NCBI RefSeq assembly: GCF_051622035.1
Contig: NC_135361.1
Location: forward strand, 27,087,205 to 27,151,204
Direction: 5' to 3'
From: Arctopsyche grandis
Taxonomy: Eukaryota > Arthropoda > Insecta > Trichoptera > Hydropsychidae
DNA: 64,000 nt
Shown: one piece after another, positions 47,101 through 58,984 of the stretch
Layout: every line of letters starts with the position of its first letter
Position numbering within the stretch: position 1 is the first letter of the stretch
Notes under the pieces: model-generated
What the model saw: the letters and a program-made list of their open reading frames with translations, nothing else
Database searches by the model: none
What the model was told of the DNA's origin: nothing
Program-made: the position numbers and the translations under genes

Positions 47101-49121
47101 AATCGGGGCTTTTTCCAGGCCAAGTTAATGTTGTAAATAAGTCTTCACCTTTGAAAAAATAATTCAAATATCACATTTTTTTGTCTTTATTATTATTGTA
47201 CACATTCAAATGCATAAAATAAAGAAAAGAAATTAGCGATTTTGCACGATGGGAAAGTGCAGAATCGTCCTGAAATGTGACGTCATGACACCTAGAAAGG
47301 TGTTTTTCTATTGATGGTATGAGATGCTCTTTTAAAATATTTTTGTAAATTTATCCATTCACGAACCCTTTCATAAATGTAATTTTTCCAACTCCATAAT
47401 AAAAAAAACATCTCCAGATGATTATACTCTGAGGGTGCTTTGCAGTATTCCGGGTGCAATTTTTCTTGTAGCGTACTCCACATTTACCCTGGAAATTCTG
47501 CAACCCACTTGAGCCAACCATGTTGAATTTGGATTCAGAAATATCCAAGTCTGACCAGCAACATTATAGATATACTCAGAATAAATTCTTTTCAATCGAG
47601 GTCAATGCACGGGATCGAACCTGGCGCCTTTTAGTGCTAGGCACAAGCCCAACCACCGAGCCATGCTGTTGGATAATGAAAGCAATTCACATATTTTAAC
47701 ATATGATGTATAAAAACGAACTCGTAAAATTCAAGTGTGGTAAATGACAATATATTATAGCCGATTTTTATCGATTTGTAAAAGGGCTTGCACAACTTGC
47801 GCATTGAAAATTTATGAACTTGTTTAATTCTGAGCGCCGAGAAAATCTTTGTGGAATTTCAACTTGGCACAGAACCTCCCGATCCTATACAAGTTTAAAG
47901 CAGCGTTAAGGGACAATCCCATCAGTTCTTTAATTTGGTCTGGCTATCTTATGGGAGATCGTCCTGTCGCTCGCCTTCCCGCTAGTGTTCTGGTGAATAC
48001 CAGCTTCTCTACACTTCACATTCTTCCTGACAATGTGGCTAAAGTACAAAAGAATTATTTTCTTACATGTCGTGGAGAGTCTCTGAATCTGAATCCGCCT
48101 CCTACACCACATTTCGAATGCATCTTATATGTCGCCTTCCCTATTTTTAGGCGTCCATCTCTCGACTCCATACAATGCAATGAGGATCCTGAGATCGCAC
48201 CAGATGAATTCTCTTTGTCAGACTGATCATTCTATTCCTATTTTTCTGCAGATTTCTGATCGGGATCCTTATTCTCTTGAGATTAAGGTACTTGGGTAGA
48301 TAAAATCGTTGACTTTCTTACAGTCTTTTATAGGATTGGACTTTATGAGAGACTCAAATCTATCAACAGAGAGAATTTTTGTTAATCTCTAGTCCCAAAC
48401 GTTTACTCTCTATTTCTATTCTACAAATTATTTCAGCCATTTAATCCTCATTGCTGGCCATCAACATTGAATATTATGTACATATATTAGAAATCTTTCT
48501 GTCACCTATTGTTATGACACCTTCCCATCCGTCAAGTACTCTTCTCACTGTGTACTCCTCATACATATTAAAGATCAGGAAACAGTATGCATCACTGTCG
48601 GAAGCATTTGAAAGAAACATTTACTCTTACTTAGCGGTAGCCCGCATTCTGTATATATAATTTATCAATGATTGTTATAACGTTATGGATGTCGAAACAT
48701 TGCTCTTGTGGGTTGGTTCTCTTAGAAAAATTATTCTTGTGTTTGTGTGGTATAGTTATCTAATGTGAGATTATCATATCCTGGTCATTAAAAAAAAAAG
48801 AAGACACCAATATGGCAAAAAAACAAATCAATAAGCAAAATCATATTATATTTTTTGTTCTTTGTTCATCAGATACAATGAAAATTTGGAGCTTGAAGAT
48901 GCTGTGGACACTGCTATACTTACACTAAAAGAAGGATTTGAAGGTCAAATGACAGCTGAAAACATTCAGGTAAGACGGTTGATGCAATGCTCAAATTGTG
49001 TTCACAAAAAGCGAAAATGACATACTATTTTATTATTCATTTTCAGATCGGAATCTGCGATGAAAAAGGTTTCAAGCGTTTAACTCCGTCTGAAGTGAAG
49101 GACTATCTGGCCAATATTTAA
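44112..49121 (+). CDS. PSMA2: 20S proteasome subunit alpha type-2
   Basis: Six exons, 44112-44152, 44883-44959, 46008-46263, 46340-46495, 48873-48969 and 49047-49121, join in frame to 233 aa, one short of the human protein. The N-terminus ([13 protein letters not shown] then [13 protein letters not shown]) is the alpha-ring gate and proteasome alpha signature. [39 protein letters not shown] and [13 protein letters not shown] are near-identical to known alpha-2 subunits. The C-terminus is EVKDYLANI. It is a structural subunit of the outer ring of the 20S core, in cytosol and nucleus, and has no protease active site. It is the only clear housekeeping gene in the window and lies between two protease homologs on the other strand. 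Introns 2 and 4 are full of mobile DNA (family E, Helitron-like, Tc1-like, SINE), yet every splice site is canonical. Confidence 0.97.
44556..44739. mobile_element. Inverted-repeat MITE (family I), copy 2
   Basis: 184 bp, GGTGATTATTG to CAATTATTACC, flanked by ATGTAAAT and ATCTAAAT (7 of 8). It shares AACGGAACATCTGGCAGCCG with the copy at 50735. It lies in PSMA2 intron 1. Confidence 0.7.
45054..45790. mobile_element. Long inverted-repeat element (family E), complete copy
   Basis: Arms of about 190 bp (CACTGAGCAACA.. to ..TGTTGTTCAGTG) enclose an AT-rich core with a short CTTGCCATCTCGCTTGC motif. TTA flanks both ends (45051-45053 and 45791-45793). It lies in PSMA2 intron 2. It carries no transposase. 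Confidence 0.75.
45802..45970 (-). mobile_element. Helitron-like fragment (family B)
   Basis: CTAGTGTAGGGCTCGTTAAT followed by an imperfect hairpin, matching 20553 onward on the same strand. A short (AC)n is included. Confidence 0.45.
46603..47560 (-). mobile_element. Tc1-like transposase fossil in PSMA2 intron 4
   Basis: Left terminus CAGTGACGGTCACTGAAAAC after TA. Minus-strand pieces include [12 protein letters not shown] (about 47530), [14 protein letters not shown] (about 47255) and [19 protein letters not shown] (about 47095). The frame is broken in several places, and the right end is lost to a SINE. Confidence 0.75.
47570..47675 (-). repeat. SINE head, inverted
   Basis: Read on the minus strand: box A TGGCTCGGTGGTTGGGC and box B GGTTCGATCCC, then CTGGTCAGACTTGG, which the SINE at 51345 also has. 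A good pol III promoter, but no intact tRNA fold. Confidence 0.65.
47676..48872 (-). mobile_element. PSMA2 intron 4, with a LINE remnant at 47900-48240
   Basis: Minus-strand translation around 47930-48100 gives [20 protein letters not shown], resembling the C-terminal region of RTE-type LINEs (Y-x-GHI-x-R motif). It is short and decayed. The rest of the intron shows nothing I can name. Confidence 0.35.
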
Positions 49122-49399
49122 GATTATCTGCATCAACATTTATGATTATTTTATGCAATAATTGTGCCTATAAGATATTGTTACACAATAACAAGCATAT
49201 ATGTATATTTATTTTTTATTTTTCAACAACCTTCTATATATGTATTTTCAATTCAAAAAATTTTTCAAATGGCATTTGTATTACAAAACTTATAAGGTGC
49301 AAATTATTATAAATAGGTTATAATTTTGTACATCTAAATTTTTTCCATTAAACATAAAAAAAAACTTACACTTTTTCTAATTTATCTTAACTTTCTGTA

Positions 49400-52300
49400 T
49401 TACGCCTCATATGGAGTCATGTCAATAGCATTGACAATCATTTGTTGGTCAATCCAATTTCTTACTGCTCCGACGTGCGCGTAGACTCCAGGTATACCCG
49501 TGTCTCCGCAGCCGATTCCCCAAGAAACTATGCCAGATTGTATGTAACGGTCTGGCTTTCCCTGGTTATGAATCATTGATATATAATCATCATACATAAT
49601 AAGTGAAAGGATGTTAGAATGAAATGTATATATTTACAATCATGGGGCAGATGAGCGGCGAGCCTCCGTCTCCTTTGCAAGTGTCCTTTCCAGGTTCTCC
49701 GCCAGCACATATGAACGAATCGTGCAATTCGAATCGTTCGCCAAGTCTCGTTGTTCTCAGATCGATTTGGCATCTACCATGTTGGACTATCGGCAATTCT
49801 AACTAATGCGGAAACATATTTAAGAACCTATTACTGTGTCTGAAAGATTATACAGAGTGGGGCGGAAACAATTAGACGATTTTCAACTTGACTATTAACA
49901 CAAATTGAAAAATAACTAAATAAAATCGAAGTATGTAGAATAGGATCGTGCCACAAAGTCGTTTTTTGAAGATAATGAGACAGGTTCAATGTGTTGTAGA
50001 GCTGTAATAGTATCTGTAATTCATTGGATTTCCACTCGGATATTGGAACTGATTTCCACTATGACTCCTGGATAGTTTGAAGTCAATGAACATATGTACA
50101 CTTTTTCCTTAAAATAAACCGCACAAATCCAAGGTCTGACCAGCAGAAACCAGTGGTATACGAACCCGTGACCATTTTGTTCAAAGCATTATATGCTAAC
50201 GACTAGTCTATTCAGCTAAACATACGTTTTTTCGGGTTTGGATGAAAAGCTTTCCTACTTATTCCGACATTACATCATCATCGTCATCGCCCAGCCTTGC
50301 AAATACTCCATCGATGACTTCAAATATCGCACTCCGTGGCCCTTTTACTATCACTTATTATTATTACGATACTATTAAATTACTTAAAAATGAAAATGTT
50401 CAAATTAATTTTTATACCAAAAAACAAAAGACAATGCTTAATCGTTTCGCTAAGAAAATTTTTGTCACAGTTTTTGGAGACAAATTATTTCATAATGCTT
50501 TATTATTTAAAGATATTATTCCAACTGGAGTTTTAGATCATTCATATTCGAATACAATTGAAATAGTAAATTATATCTACAAGTGCAAATACACTTTCAA
50601 CAATGTGCGCCAGTTGTAATAAAACAGTTGTGTTTTGAAAGTTCTGATCAGAGAAATGTTATAATAATAGAATGTGCGATGTTAATTGAATAATATATTA
50701 CTTAAAAATAAATGATCAATTTACTTATAAAAATGAGTTCGGTGATTACTGGTCACAAATTGCTCGTCACAAAGTCACTAAAATCTCTATAACGGAACAT
50801 CTGGCAGCCGAAAAGTCCATCATACTAACGATAACTATCACAGTAACGAGAACTTGAGTGCCAAATATTGTGTATTCGCGATTTTCATGGCAAAAATTGT
50901 CTTTGTGACCACCCCAATGTGACGAATAGTCCAATTACCATAAAAATGTATCCCATGTTGTTAATTGTGTGTTTTTGAATGCATCGTGCAATTTTTAACG
51001 ATGCACTTGCCCAGAGAAGTTTTTATCGGACATATGTACGTATGTACGTCAACCACTAAGCATCAAATACGACTGATGCTAAATTTATTTAGGATTGTCT
51101 GTGGACAATTGTCACTTGACAACAATATAACGCCTAAAGCCACTTCTATTTTTATAACATTTCTCTGGTTCTGATGTTTTTACGAATAATTTACTAGTCG
51201 AGTTACGTTATCACGAAAACCTAACATCTCCATCTTACCTGGTAACAACTAATAGTTGACCTGTATTTTCAATTGTAATATATTTTGAGCAGTGGAATGT
51301 AATTCGCCATATGAATCGAATTACGTGGGTTAGACAAAATATATTAGCCAGCAGCATAGCTCGGACGTTAAGCTTCTGCTTACCGTCAAGAAGGTGCCGG
51401 GTTCTATCCCTGAATGAAAATGAATTTTTCAGAGTATGCTGTTGGTCAGACCTGGATTTGTGACTCCAGGTTGATCGTTTCCTATCAGAGTTTGCCAATT
51501 TTCTCTGATTTCATTGTTGAAACGGTTCCCGGAAAAAAAATTGGCTAAAAATCCTTCCTACCTACTATGTCACCACTATTTGAAATTTGATTGATGTACA
51601 ATAAAAATTTATGTACAATTCATAGATGTCTCGTTAATTTGCGAGTTTTTTCAGTGTCTCGCAATTCAACGACTTATAATAAAAATGCTGCATTTGTATT
51701 TGTAATTGGCCAGGAAGGCGCATTGGGATTTACCTGTAAGGCCTTCCTGGTATATATGTAAAAAATAAAATAAAATAAAAATTAAATAAAATTACAACTG
51801 GAAGACACACTTCAACTGTAACGGATACATACATATATTGGCTTTGTTTAGGTGGTGAATATTTACATTTCAATCAAAGTGTTCATTCTCCACAAACTAA
51901 TCGTCCGTTTGCTTCTATCTCACTCTGTATAATGCAATGGAATCACAATTGTTACCTTTTTCAAGATAACCCGATAGATTCCATCTTGACCGAAGTTGTC
52001 TCTTCCCCAGCCAGTAGCGAAGCAACGTGAATCCGGGGGATCGATTCTGGCTGGTGGCAGACAGACGTATCCAATATTTTCAGCATCATCGACCGGTGAT
52101 TTCAAAATCAGCAGGGCTACATCGTTATAAACGGCATCTTAAAAAATATATATTATGTACATGTTTGTCTAAAAACGGTAACTTATTTTGTGGGTCGTCA
52201 AACTAACCGGCATAATATTGAGGATGTATGATTATTTTTTCGACGTCTCTGTCCTGATGAGGTAGTATTTCATTATCAGTCTGCGTGTCCCATTCTCCAG

Positions 52301-55300
52301 CGCGGATCTTGAGTTTGGCCGCTGAAGACTCAGCGAATGAAGATACGCAGTGTGCGGCCGTCATCACGACCTTCGGATGTATCAAAGAACCTCCACAAAC
52401 GTATTTCGACAGATTATCGCTGTATAATAAAAACAATAGTTATTATAGGTGTATATTGGATGAATTGAAATGGTTGGATATTAGAAATTAATAGTAAATC
52501 TTGATAAAGCTTGATCGTTTAGTACGCGGGACAGATGTGTTGACTGTGTTCCGGTCTAAGAAAACACCGTTTGTGTTTGTAAGAGGATCGTTTATTTTTG
52601 TTCAATTGTTACAATGGTTATCGTATGTACGAAGAAGTTGAAATTCGGAGAAGTGAGCTGGTTGAACTACAGAGGTTCACTCTGATGTTTGTAGCTGGTG
52701 CGTCGCTTTATATACGTTCTGGCTAGAAGCGTGCCGTGTGCAGATGCTTTGTCTTCGTCTCCAGGACACGTGTTTTCGGAATACGTGTGTTGACTTGTTT
52801 TCGAGGCACGTGTTTTCGGGACACGTATGTTGATGTGTTTTCGGGGCGCGTGTTTTATAGCTATGGGATCAGCGCCAGGACGTCGTTCATTTAAGAATGC
52901 GGTCGTGTGCCACGTGTAAACGTCTTTCAGGACACGTGCTACAGTTTCCTGATGACATCACTGTTAGGTTTCGTTCGTTTTACGATCAAGCGATAAACTC
53001 TTTCTTCTGGAATGGTCAAAGGGGACGTTGCCCTCGAGTTATGCATGTTTGTACAGGAGCGATGATGATTGGTGTGAAACGTATGAGATCACTGGTTTTC
53101 ATTCGTAATAGTACATTCGTAATAACTCGATCCAAACACCTTCACATACCTAAGACACAATACATTGAACACAAATTAGAGATAACTGACTTTGTTGCAA
53201 ATCTAATTAAAAGTAAAAATAAACTCCGTAAAATTTGGCAAACATCAAAAAATCCAGCATTGAAAACATTAATTAATAAGCTCACATATCAAATTAAAAT
53301 TAGAATCAAAGAAATCAAAAATGAAGCTTGGTCTAAAAAATTAGAAAAATTGAGCTCAGTTGATGGCTCTCTATGGAAATTAGCTAAAGCGATTCGCAGG
53401 ACAAAAAACTCGATTCCTCCATTAGATGATGCTGGAATCTCAGTGACGCGTGATTGCGACAAAGCAGAACTATTATCAAAATCCTTCCAAAAACATCACA
53501 CACTCACACAACATTACAATCACATACCAACGCATAATAAAGTCAACCGGTCCATTAAAATCATCACAAAAACTCCCACTAACAGTACTAAAAATATAAA
53601 ATTGGTGCATCCGTGTGAAATCCAAAATATAATACGTAATTTAAAAAATAAAAAGGCACCTGGGCGAGATTCAATAGATAACATCACAATCAAACAACTT
53701 CCATTTAAAGCTTTAGTCTCACTATCTAAAATATTCAACGCATGTTTACTCACCGGGTATTTCCCAGAATACTGGAAAACAGCCAACGTAATTCCCATAC
53801 TTAAGCCCGATAAAAGCTCAAAAAACCCGGCCAATTATCGACCCATTAGCTTACTTTGCACGCTTTCAAAAATTCTGGAAAAAATAATCTTAACACGTTT
53901 ACTTAAAGTCGTAAATAAGAAATTAATAAATGAACAATTTGGATTTCGCACTGGACATTCCACGACCCAACAACTAACAAGACTAACTGAACACGTGACG
54001 AAGAACTTTAATATGAAGAGAAGTACCAGAATGGTATGTCTCGACATAGAAAAGGCCTTCGACACGGTTTGGCACGATGGACTCATTCATAAGCTCCTTA
54101 TTAACAAAATACCAAACTACCTAATTCTCATCATCAAATCGTACTTAACTCGTAGAAAGCTAGTGGTTAGCGTAAATAATGAATCATCGTCTCCAAAAAT
54201 AATCGCAGCTGGCGTTCCGCAGGGGAGCTTGCTTGGCCCACTCTTGTTCTCCATATATATAAATGACATACCTATTCCAAAAAACTGTCACATAGCCCTA
54301 TATGCAGATGATACAGCTTGCTTCACAAGTAGCAAAAAACCAGACACTATTCTTAAAAATCTTGAATTTGCAATTAAAACAATGACTGAACACTTCACTA
54401 AGTGGAAAATTCAAATTAATCAAACCAAAACAGACGCCATATTCTTTAGTGTTAGAAAACATAAGCCAAGTTCAGATCTGAAAATCCCCGCTGGAGAAAG
54501 TCTGAAATGGCAGTCAGTAATAAAATATTTAGGAGTAACGTTTGATAAAAGAATGAGATGGGCACCTCACATTGAGGCAGCGAAATGCAAGGCGATGCGG
54601 GGTATATCCTCAATATATCCAATATTTAATCGCCATAGTTCTTTATCAACGCTAAATAAAATAAAATTATATCGCGCGCTCATATTACCATTATTAACCT
54701 ATGCTTCACCTGTATGGAATAACGCCTCGAATACTAACCTTTCCAAGCTCCAAGTAATACAAAATAAATCCCTTAAAATAATTTATAATACACCCATATA
54801 TACTAACCTGAAAAAAACTGCATGCTATATATAATATTCCGTTTGTTACAGACATTACTAACAAACTAACCAGTAGATTCTATGAAAGAATCACTAATAA
54901 CCATACTAACACACTTGTGAAGAGTCTCGGTGATTACAATAAAATGTCTATACCCTTCAGGTATAAACACAGATTACCTAAACACAATCTGCTTTAGGTC
55001 ATCGACTTTAGATAGTCTTTAATTAATATTATGTATTAGATGTATTATGAACATTTATAAGGATTGTAAATAGGTTTTTGAGCTCTTTTTCCTATTATGC
55101 TTTAGATTAAAATTAGAATAATATAATACTGTGATTACTAACCAAATTAAATTAAAATTGTAAAATAGAAAATGATCAGTAGATCAGTAGCTATTAAAAT
55201 AGATATAAGATGTATTGTGAACATAATTTCGTAATAATAAAAAGCATTTAAAAATCAAAATTCGTAATAGTACAAGTTGTGCTAGATTCCTACAATAGTA

Positions 55301-57374
55301 ATCTATTATGGAGTCCCACTGAAGTTAAATTCTCTGTCTTGATAGAAAGAGTTCAAATTTTTTTTCGAATTCCTTTATATGAGGAAATATAAATATTACC
55401 CCTATTTATTTCCCGCTGCCTTTTTATAAGGTATGCTAGGCTTTGACTCACTATCTTCGAGAAAAATTATTGCCATTTCCAAATATTTCTTTGGAGTAGG
55501 TAAGTATTAAAGGGAAGAATCGACTAGCCTTCGATTTTATTAGAATTTAAATTTTCGGCGCCTAAATGCGGTAGAGCTTTGCGTCATCATTTACTTCTCC
55601 CACCTATTCCTGCGAAAACGTCTGGTTTCTATAACTCGTCTCTTGTAAAGGCTATCCGGTTCCTTAATACGATAGATGAACATTTGGACCAGTTCAATTG
55701 TCATGTTGATGAGCTAATCAGTTTCTTGAGATTCAACACGAGACTATTTGAATGAGATGAATGATAGTTAATTTTTATTTTCTTTCTTTGTTCTTTTCTT
55801 TTTTTTGTAATACTGGTGTGACGCTTTGGGGCAACCTGTAAGGTCACATTGGTCATTTTATTGTTATTATTATTATAAAATAATAAATAAATTACCTAGA
55901 TATTTTAATAATTCCATAGTTAGGAATAGAGATATGCATAATCATAAAACTAGAAATAGGAATCAATTAATTATAGGTAGAGTTAAGAAAGCAAGAACTG
56001 CAAGTGTTTATATCTATAAAGAGCCGCACCCGTACATATGTGCGAATTGTGCAAATCACACAATTCGTACATATGGACGGATTCGGTGGCCGAATTTCTT
56101 GGGGCGGCCGTCCACGAACCAAAAAAAAATCCTCGGGTCCCATTTCATTATTACTAGATGTGAAACAAAAATCTACATGTTTTGCCGGATGTTGTCATAC
56201 AATAAGGGTGTGACCGTAAACGAGAAGCCTTAGAGCGCCAGAGGCGTCGGGAGACGCGGGGGGCGAAGCTCCCAGGGCACACAACTCCCACACACACATT
56301 CATTCATCATTTCGAACGTTGCATTTGAGATAGATATTTGCAGAAGCTTGCCTTAAAATTGCAACCATCCAAGGAAATTCTCCGAATTTGGCTTCGTCAG
56401 TATTGCCCACGATTTTGAAGCCGACTCCTTCTGGATTTATGACTCCGCATCCGCTGACGATGCGATCTGGTTGTGGTTCTTTTCGTATTGCCGTTGTTGT
56501 AATTTGTCCAATTTTACAACAAATGTCCATGTAGTAAGGACATTCTCGTTCAATACCCACCCTTTAAACATTTAATTATTATGTGTCAGTGAAAGTATAT
56601 GTCGAAATTTCGGATGAAAATTTATTTGTTTGTATAATTTATAACTCTATTTATTAGTACAAATACCAGGACTGCCCTAGTTGTCGACCGCGATGACAAA
56701 TAATTCGGAATAACTATTCGTCGGCAGATTTTGTGTTCTGATTCAGTCAATTATGTATAATAATTATATTATAAAATAATAAATTCTCACCTAATAAGTA
56801 ATGAAGTTGAAATCAGATTATAATAGTGTATTTTTTCCTCAAACACAAACAGTTGAGGAGCACTACGTAATATACATAATTAAATTCCTAGTATGCAAAT
56901 GCTTAACCTCTTAAAAAAACATACATAAAAGAAAATATTCTTAGAACCAATAGACTATTTTTGTTAGAGCTATACTAAGTTGAAAAACTTTATATGTATG
57001 TATGTATGTTCAAATTAATAGATAAATATATCTTATATATCAAAAAAAATACCTTCAAAAATATAAATATATAAATAAATGTCATACCTCAGATCTATAA
57101 CTCCAGCACCATTTAAAATAATGGTTTTATTTTTGGCACACAAATAAAATAAAACACATTCTCCCATTGTGTCGTCATCCAGTATACAACTTTTATTGGT
57201 TGCTTCTAGATATAAATACATATTAAATTAATGCAAAATCTTTTATAAAATATTGACATAGCAAAATTATTGCTTACCAGAGGTCATGGGATTTATAGAA
57301 TTAAGATTGTCACTTTGCGGTGCCCCGTGAACTATTACCACTAAACATAACAGGTAAATATTACTCGAAAACAT
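49400..57374 (-). CDS. CLIP-domain serine protease homolog (PPAF-II type), SPH2
   Basis: Minus-strand exons 57374-57278, 57205-57088, 56561-56352, 52419-52208, 52137-51956, 49802-49638 and 49561-49400 join in frame to 381 aa. Exon 1 is a signal peptide ([20 protein letters not shown]). The clip domain spans [18 protein letters not shown] to [11 protein letters not shown] (six Cys). The protease domain starts [11 protein letters not shown], keeps His (MTAAHCV) and Asp (YNDVALLI), and has [10 protein letters not shown] in place of GDSGGP, the Ser to Gly change typical of this homolog family. It keeps all expected disulfides, including CKGDGG and WGIGCG. Intron 3 (3.9 kb) uses a GC donor (AAG|GCAAGC); the paralog SPH1 has GT at the same place. 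Introns 3 and 5 hold LINE, SINE and MITE copies. Family members assist prophenoloxidase activation; that role is inferred. Confidence 0.88.
50120..50215 (-). repeat. SINE head, inverted
   Basis: Minus strand: TAGCTGAATAGACTAG (box A-like), GGGTTCGTATACC (box B-like) and CTGCTGGTCAGACCTTGG, the start of the common SINE body. Confidence 0.55.
50242..50619 (+). other. Unassigned 125-codon open frame in SPH2 intron 5
   Basis: Starts [20 protein letters not shown] and continues into a Lys/Asn-rich part ([20 protein letters not shown]). The frame is longer than most noise here and has mixed composition, but no motif, promoter or splice partner was found. It could be part of an old transposon or a lineage-specific gene. 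Confidence 0.2.
50735..50939. mobile_element. Inverted-repeat MITE (family I), copy 3
   Basis: GAGTTCGGTGATTACTGG to CCAATTACC, flanked by ATAAAAAT on both sides (50727-50734 and about 50940-50947), an 8-bp duplication. Confidence 0.65.
51015..51172. mobile_element. Small inverted-repeat element (family G), copy 2
   Basis: Inverse of 18214-18361, CAGAGAAGTTTTTATCGG to AACATTTCTCTG. Confidence 0.5.
51345..51780 (+). repeat. tRNA-derived SINE, copy 3, with a different tail
   Basis: Box A-like TAGCTCGGACGTTAAGC and box B GGTTCTATCCC, then the body shared with copy 1 (GTTTCCTATCAGAGTTTGCC). It ends with GGCCAGGAAGGCGCATTGGG and AAAATAAAATA. The tail differs from copies 1 and 2. Confidence 0.7.
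52540..53010 (-). mobile_element. LTR-like fossil, solo, inverted
   Basis: Diverged, inverted relative of 43355-43804, with AATAAA and TATA-like signals in the same order. It lies in SPH2 intron 3, next to the Jockey-like LINE. Old and broken; no internal region. Confidence 0.4.
53115..55262 (+). mobile_element. Jockey-like LINE, 5'-truncated, ORF2 largely open
   Basis: A continuous frame to 54834 holds the reverse-transcriptase blocks [87 protein letters not shown] and [11 protein letters not shown]. The endonuclease is absent, and the last part is frame-shifted near 54825. The insertion is bounded by a 15-bp direct repeat (ATTCGTAATAGTACA, near 53100 and 55260), so it is a young insertion. 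It lies in SPH2 intron 3. Confidence 0.88.
55290..55880 (+). mobile_element. 3' end of another LINE, decayed
   Basis: Plus-strand translation ends [37 protein letters not shown] and [13 protein letters not shown], then a stop at about 55755, a short 3' region and a TTATTATTATTA tail. This resembles the C-terminus of a LINE ORF2. The clade is not determined, and upstream frames are broken. Confidence 0.5.
55881..56299. other. Repeat-like stretch in SPH2 intron 3
   Basis: It contains a near-perfect 20-bp hairpin at 56031-56078 around CGAATTGTG..CACAATTCG and, at 56230-56290, a GC-rich scrap like the Helitron minisatellite. No gene. Confidence 0.4.
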
Positions 57375-57662
57375 TCTGAAACAAAATATTAATATACATA
57401 TATATTTTGTTTGTTTTTTTTTCTCTTAGATATGTTTATGATAGTTTTTATGTATGTATATTTGAAGAATTGATACTATTTAATCTACATATATGTATGT
57501 ACATATGTAAACTAGGGTTACCATTCGTCTCGAATTTCCCGGGACAATTCCAGATTCCAGCTCTGCGTCCCGCATAGATAAATGTCCCGGATTTAACAAT
57601 TTATCAAAATATATTTAGTTTCTATAGTATTTTCATTTTATTTTGGTGGTATTATTGTAGCA

Positions 57663-57780
57663 CTAGTGTTGTGCCCGTTGATTTCAACGCGTGACTTCGG
57701 AAATGAATTGATACACAAATTGAAATAAAGTTATACATATTATATATAAATATAGTGTAAGGTAATTTATAGGCGCGCGC
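57663..57780 (-). mobile_element. Helitron-like fragment (family B)
   Basis: CTAG followed by TGTTGTGCCCGTTGATTTCA, the same 3' end as at 20553 with a slightly decayed hairpin. Confidence 0.5.
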
Positions 57781-58005
57781 GCGTATTAATGCGCCGTTCA
57801 CCCTTTCGAAATGATGGATGAATGTGTGTGAGTGTGTAACCTGTTGCTCGGCCTGATGTCACATGATGCTCCACCCCCCCCCCCCAACTTCCCCGCTACC
57901 ACCTTTCCCCGCATCTCCCCGACCACTTCACTCTGATTGGCCGTGTGTTGACGGTCTGGCACAAACACACATACCGACACACATCGCATCCGTTTTTATA
58001 TCTAA

Positions 58006-58409
58006 CTAGTTGTTTTACCAAGCTTCGCTCAGTATTTGTTATATAAACAGCGTAAACATGGCGAATCTAATAGTAAATATTCATTTGATTTTTTTATTAA
58101 ATTTATTTGAATCGAAAAAAATATAATATTCAACCAATTGAATTGTCGTCATAGAAACTTTGTTCTGTTTACGAAGTTTCCAACCAAAGATACATGCAAA
58201 CATACAAAGTCTCTTTCGAAATTATATATTAGATATATAATTTGAAAAGAGACTTTGTATGTATGTATGTAACTATTGCTGGTTCGTAGAAAAACAAATG
58301 AATATTCAAATAAATTTAAATAACATAAAACTAATGTTTACTATTACATTGGCCATGTTTAAGCGGTTTATATTACAAAAACCGAGCGAAGCCGGGTAAA
58401 AAACACTAG
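58006..58409. mobile_element. Two family C Helitron-like elements, 5' ends facing
   Basis: The left copy (58006 to about 58232) is inverted and starts CTAGTTGTTTTACC. The right copy (about 58233-58409) is direct and ends GCCGGGTAAAAAACACTAG. They meet at AATTATATATTAGATATATA. Confidence 0.5.
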
Positions 58410-58423
58410 TATATTATATTATA

Positions 58424-58530
58424 CTAGTGTTGTACCCGATGAAATATCATCGCATGGGTGTTGGCATATTAAGTTAAAAAAATGAAAGTTAAGTGTCGGT
58501 CATTTATATTTAATTGTTTAATATGAAAAA
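58424..58530 (-). mobile_element. Helitron-like fragment (family A)
   Basis: CTAGTGTTGTACCC then hairpin GATGAAATATCATC and ATGGGTGTTGGCATATTAAG, the inverse of the block at 1430-1605. Confidence 0.5.
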
Positions 58531-58984
58531 TAAAATGGTAAAATCTACCTACATATAAACAATATAAAACACCGATAGAAAAATAAATTAAAAAACCGTT
58601 GCAAAATATTCTTAATTTAAATGTAATTTTTATTGTCTTTATATTTGTTTCATTAAGCGTTTTCTTTTCTTTTCTACAAAATTGTCTCGGATTTCACTGC
58701 AGAAAAAATGGTAACCCTAGTATAAACATATACATTCATATGCGTTTATTTATGAAGGTGAATGTTTGTTTGTTTGTTTGTTATGTATCTTAAAAATGTG
58801 ATTTTACTTTTTATCCAAATGCCACACAATTCTGTGCCACTTTTAATTACAAAAAGTTTTGTCTTAGTTTATGTGAACTTTATTTATTTATTTAAACTGG
58901 TCAGCATATTCAGATGCATCTTTATTTGTAACTGGTTTAATTTAAAAAAAAATGTATCTTTTTCAGATACACCTTACCTTCAGG

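Larger units (their letters stand above)
57513..58719. mobile_element. Non-autonomous hAT-like transposon containing Helitron-like insertions
   Basis: Termini TAGGGTTACCATTCGTCTCG and, inverted, TAGGGTTACCATTTTTTCTG. Flanks ATGTAAAC (57505-57512) and GTATAAAC (58720-58727) agree at 6 of 8. Helitron-like pieces inside at 57663, 58006-58409 and 58424 inserted later. No transposase remains. Confidence 0.7.
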
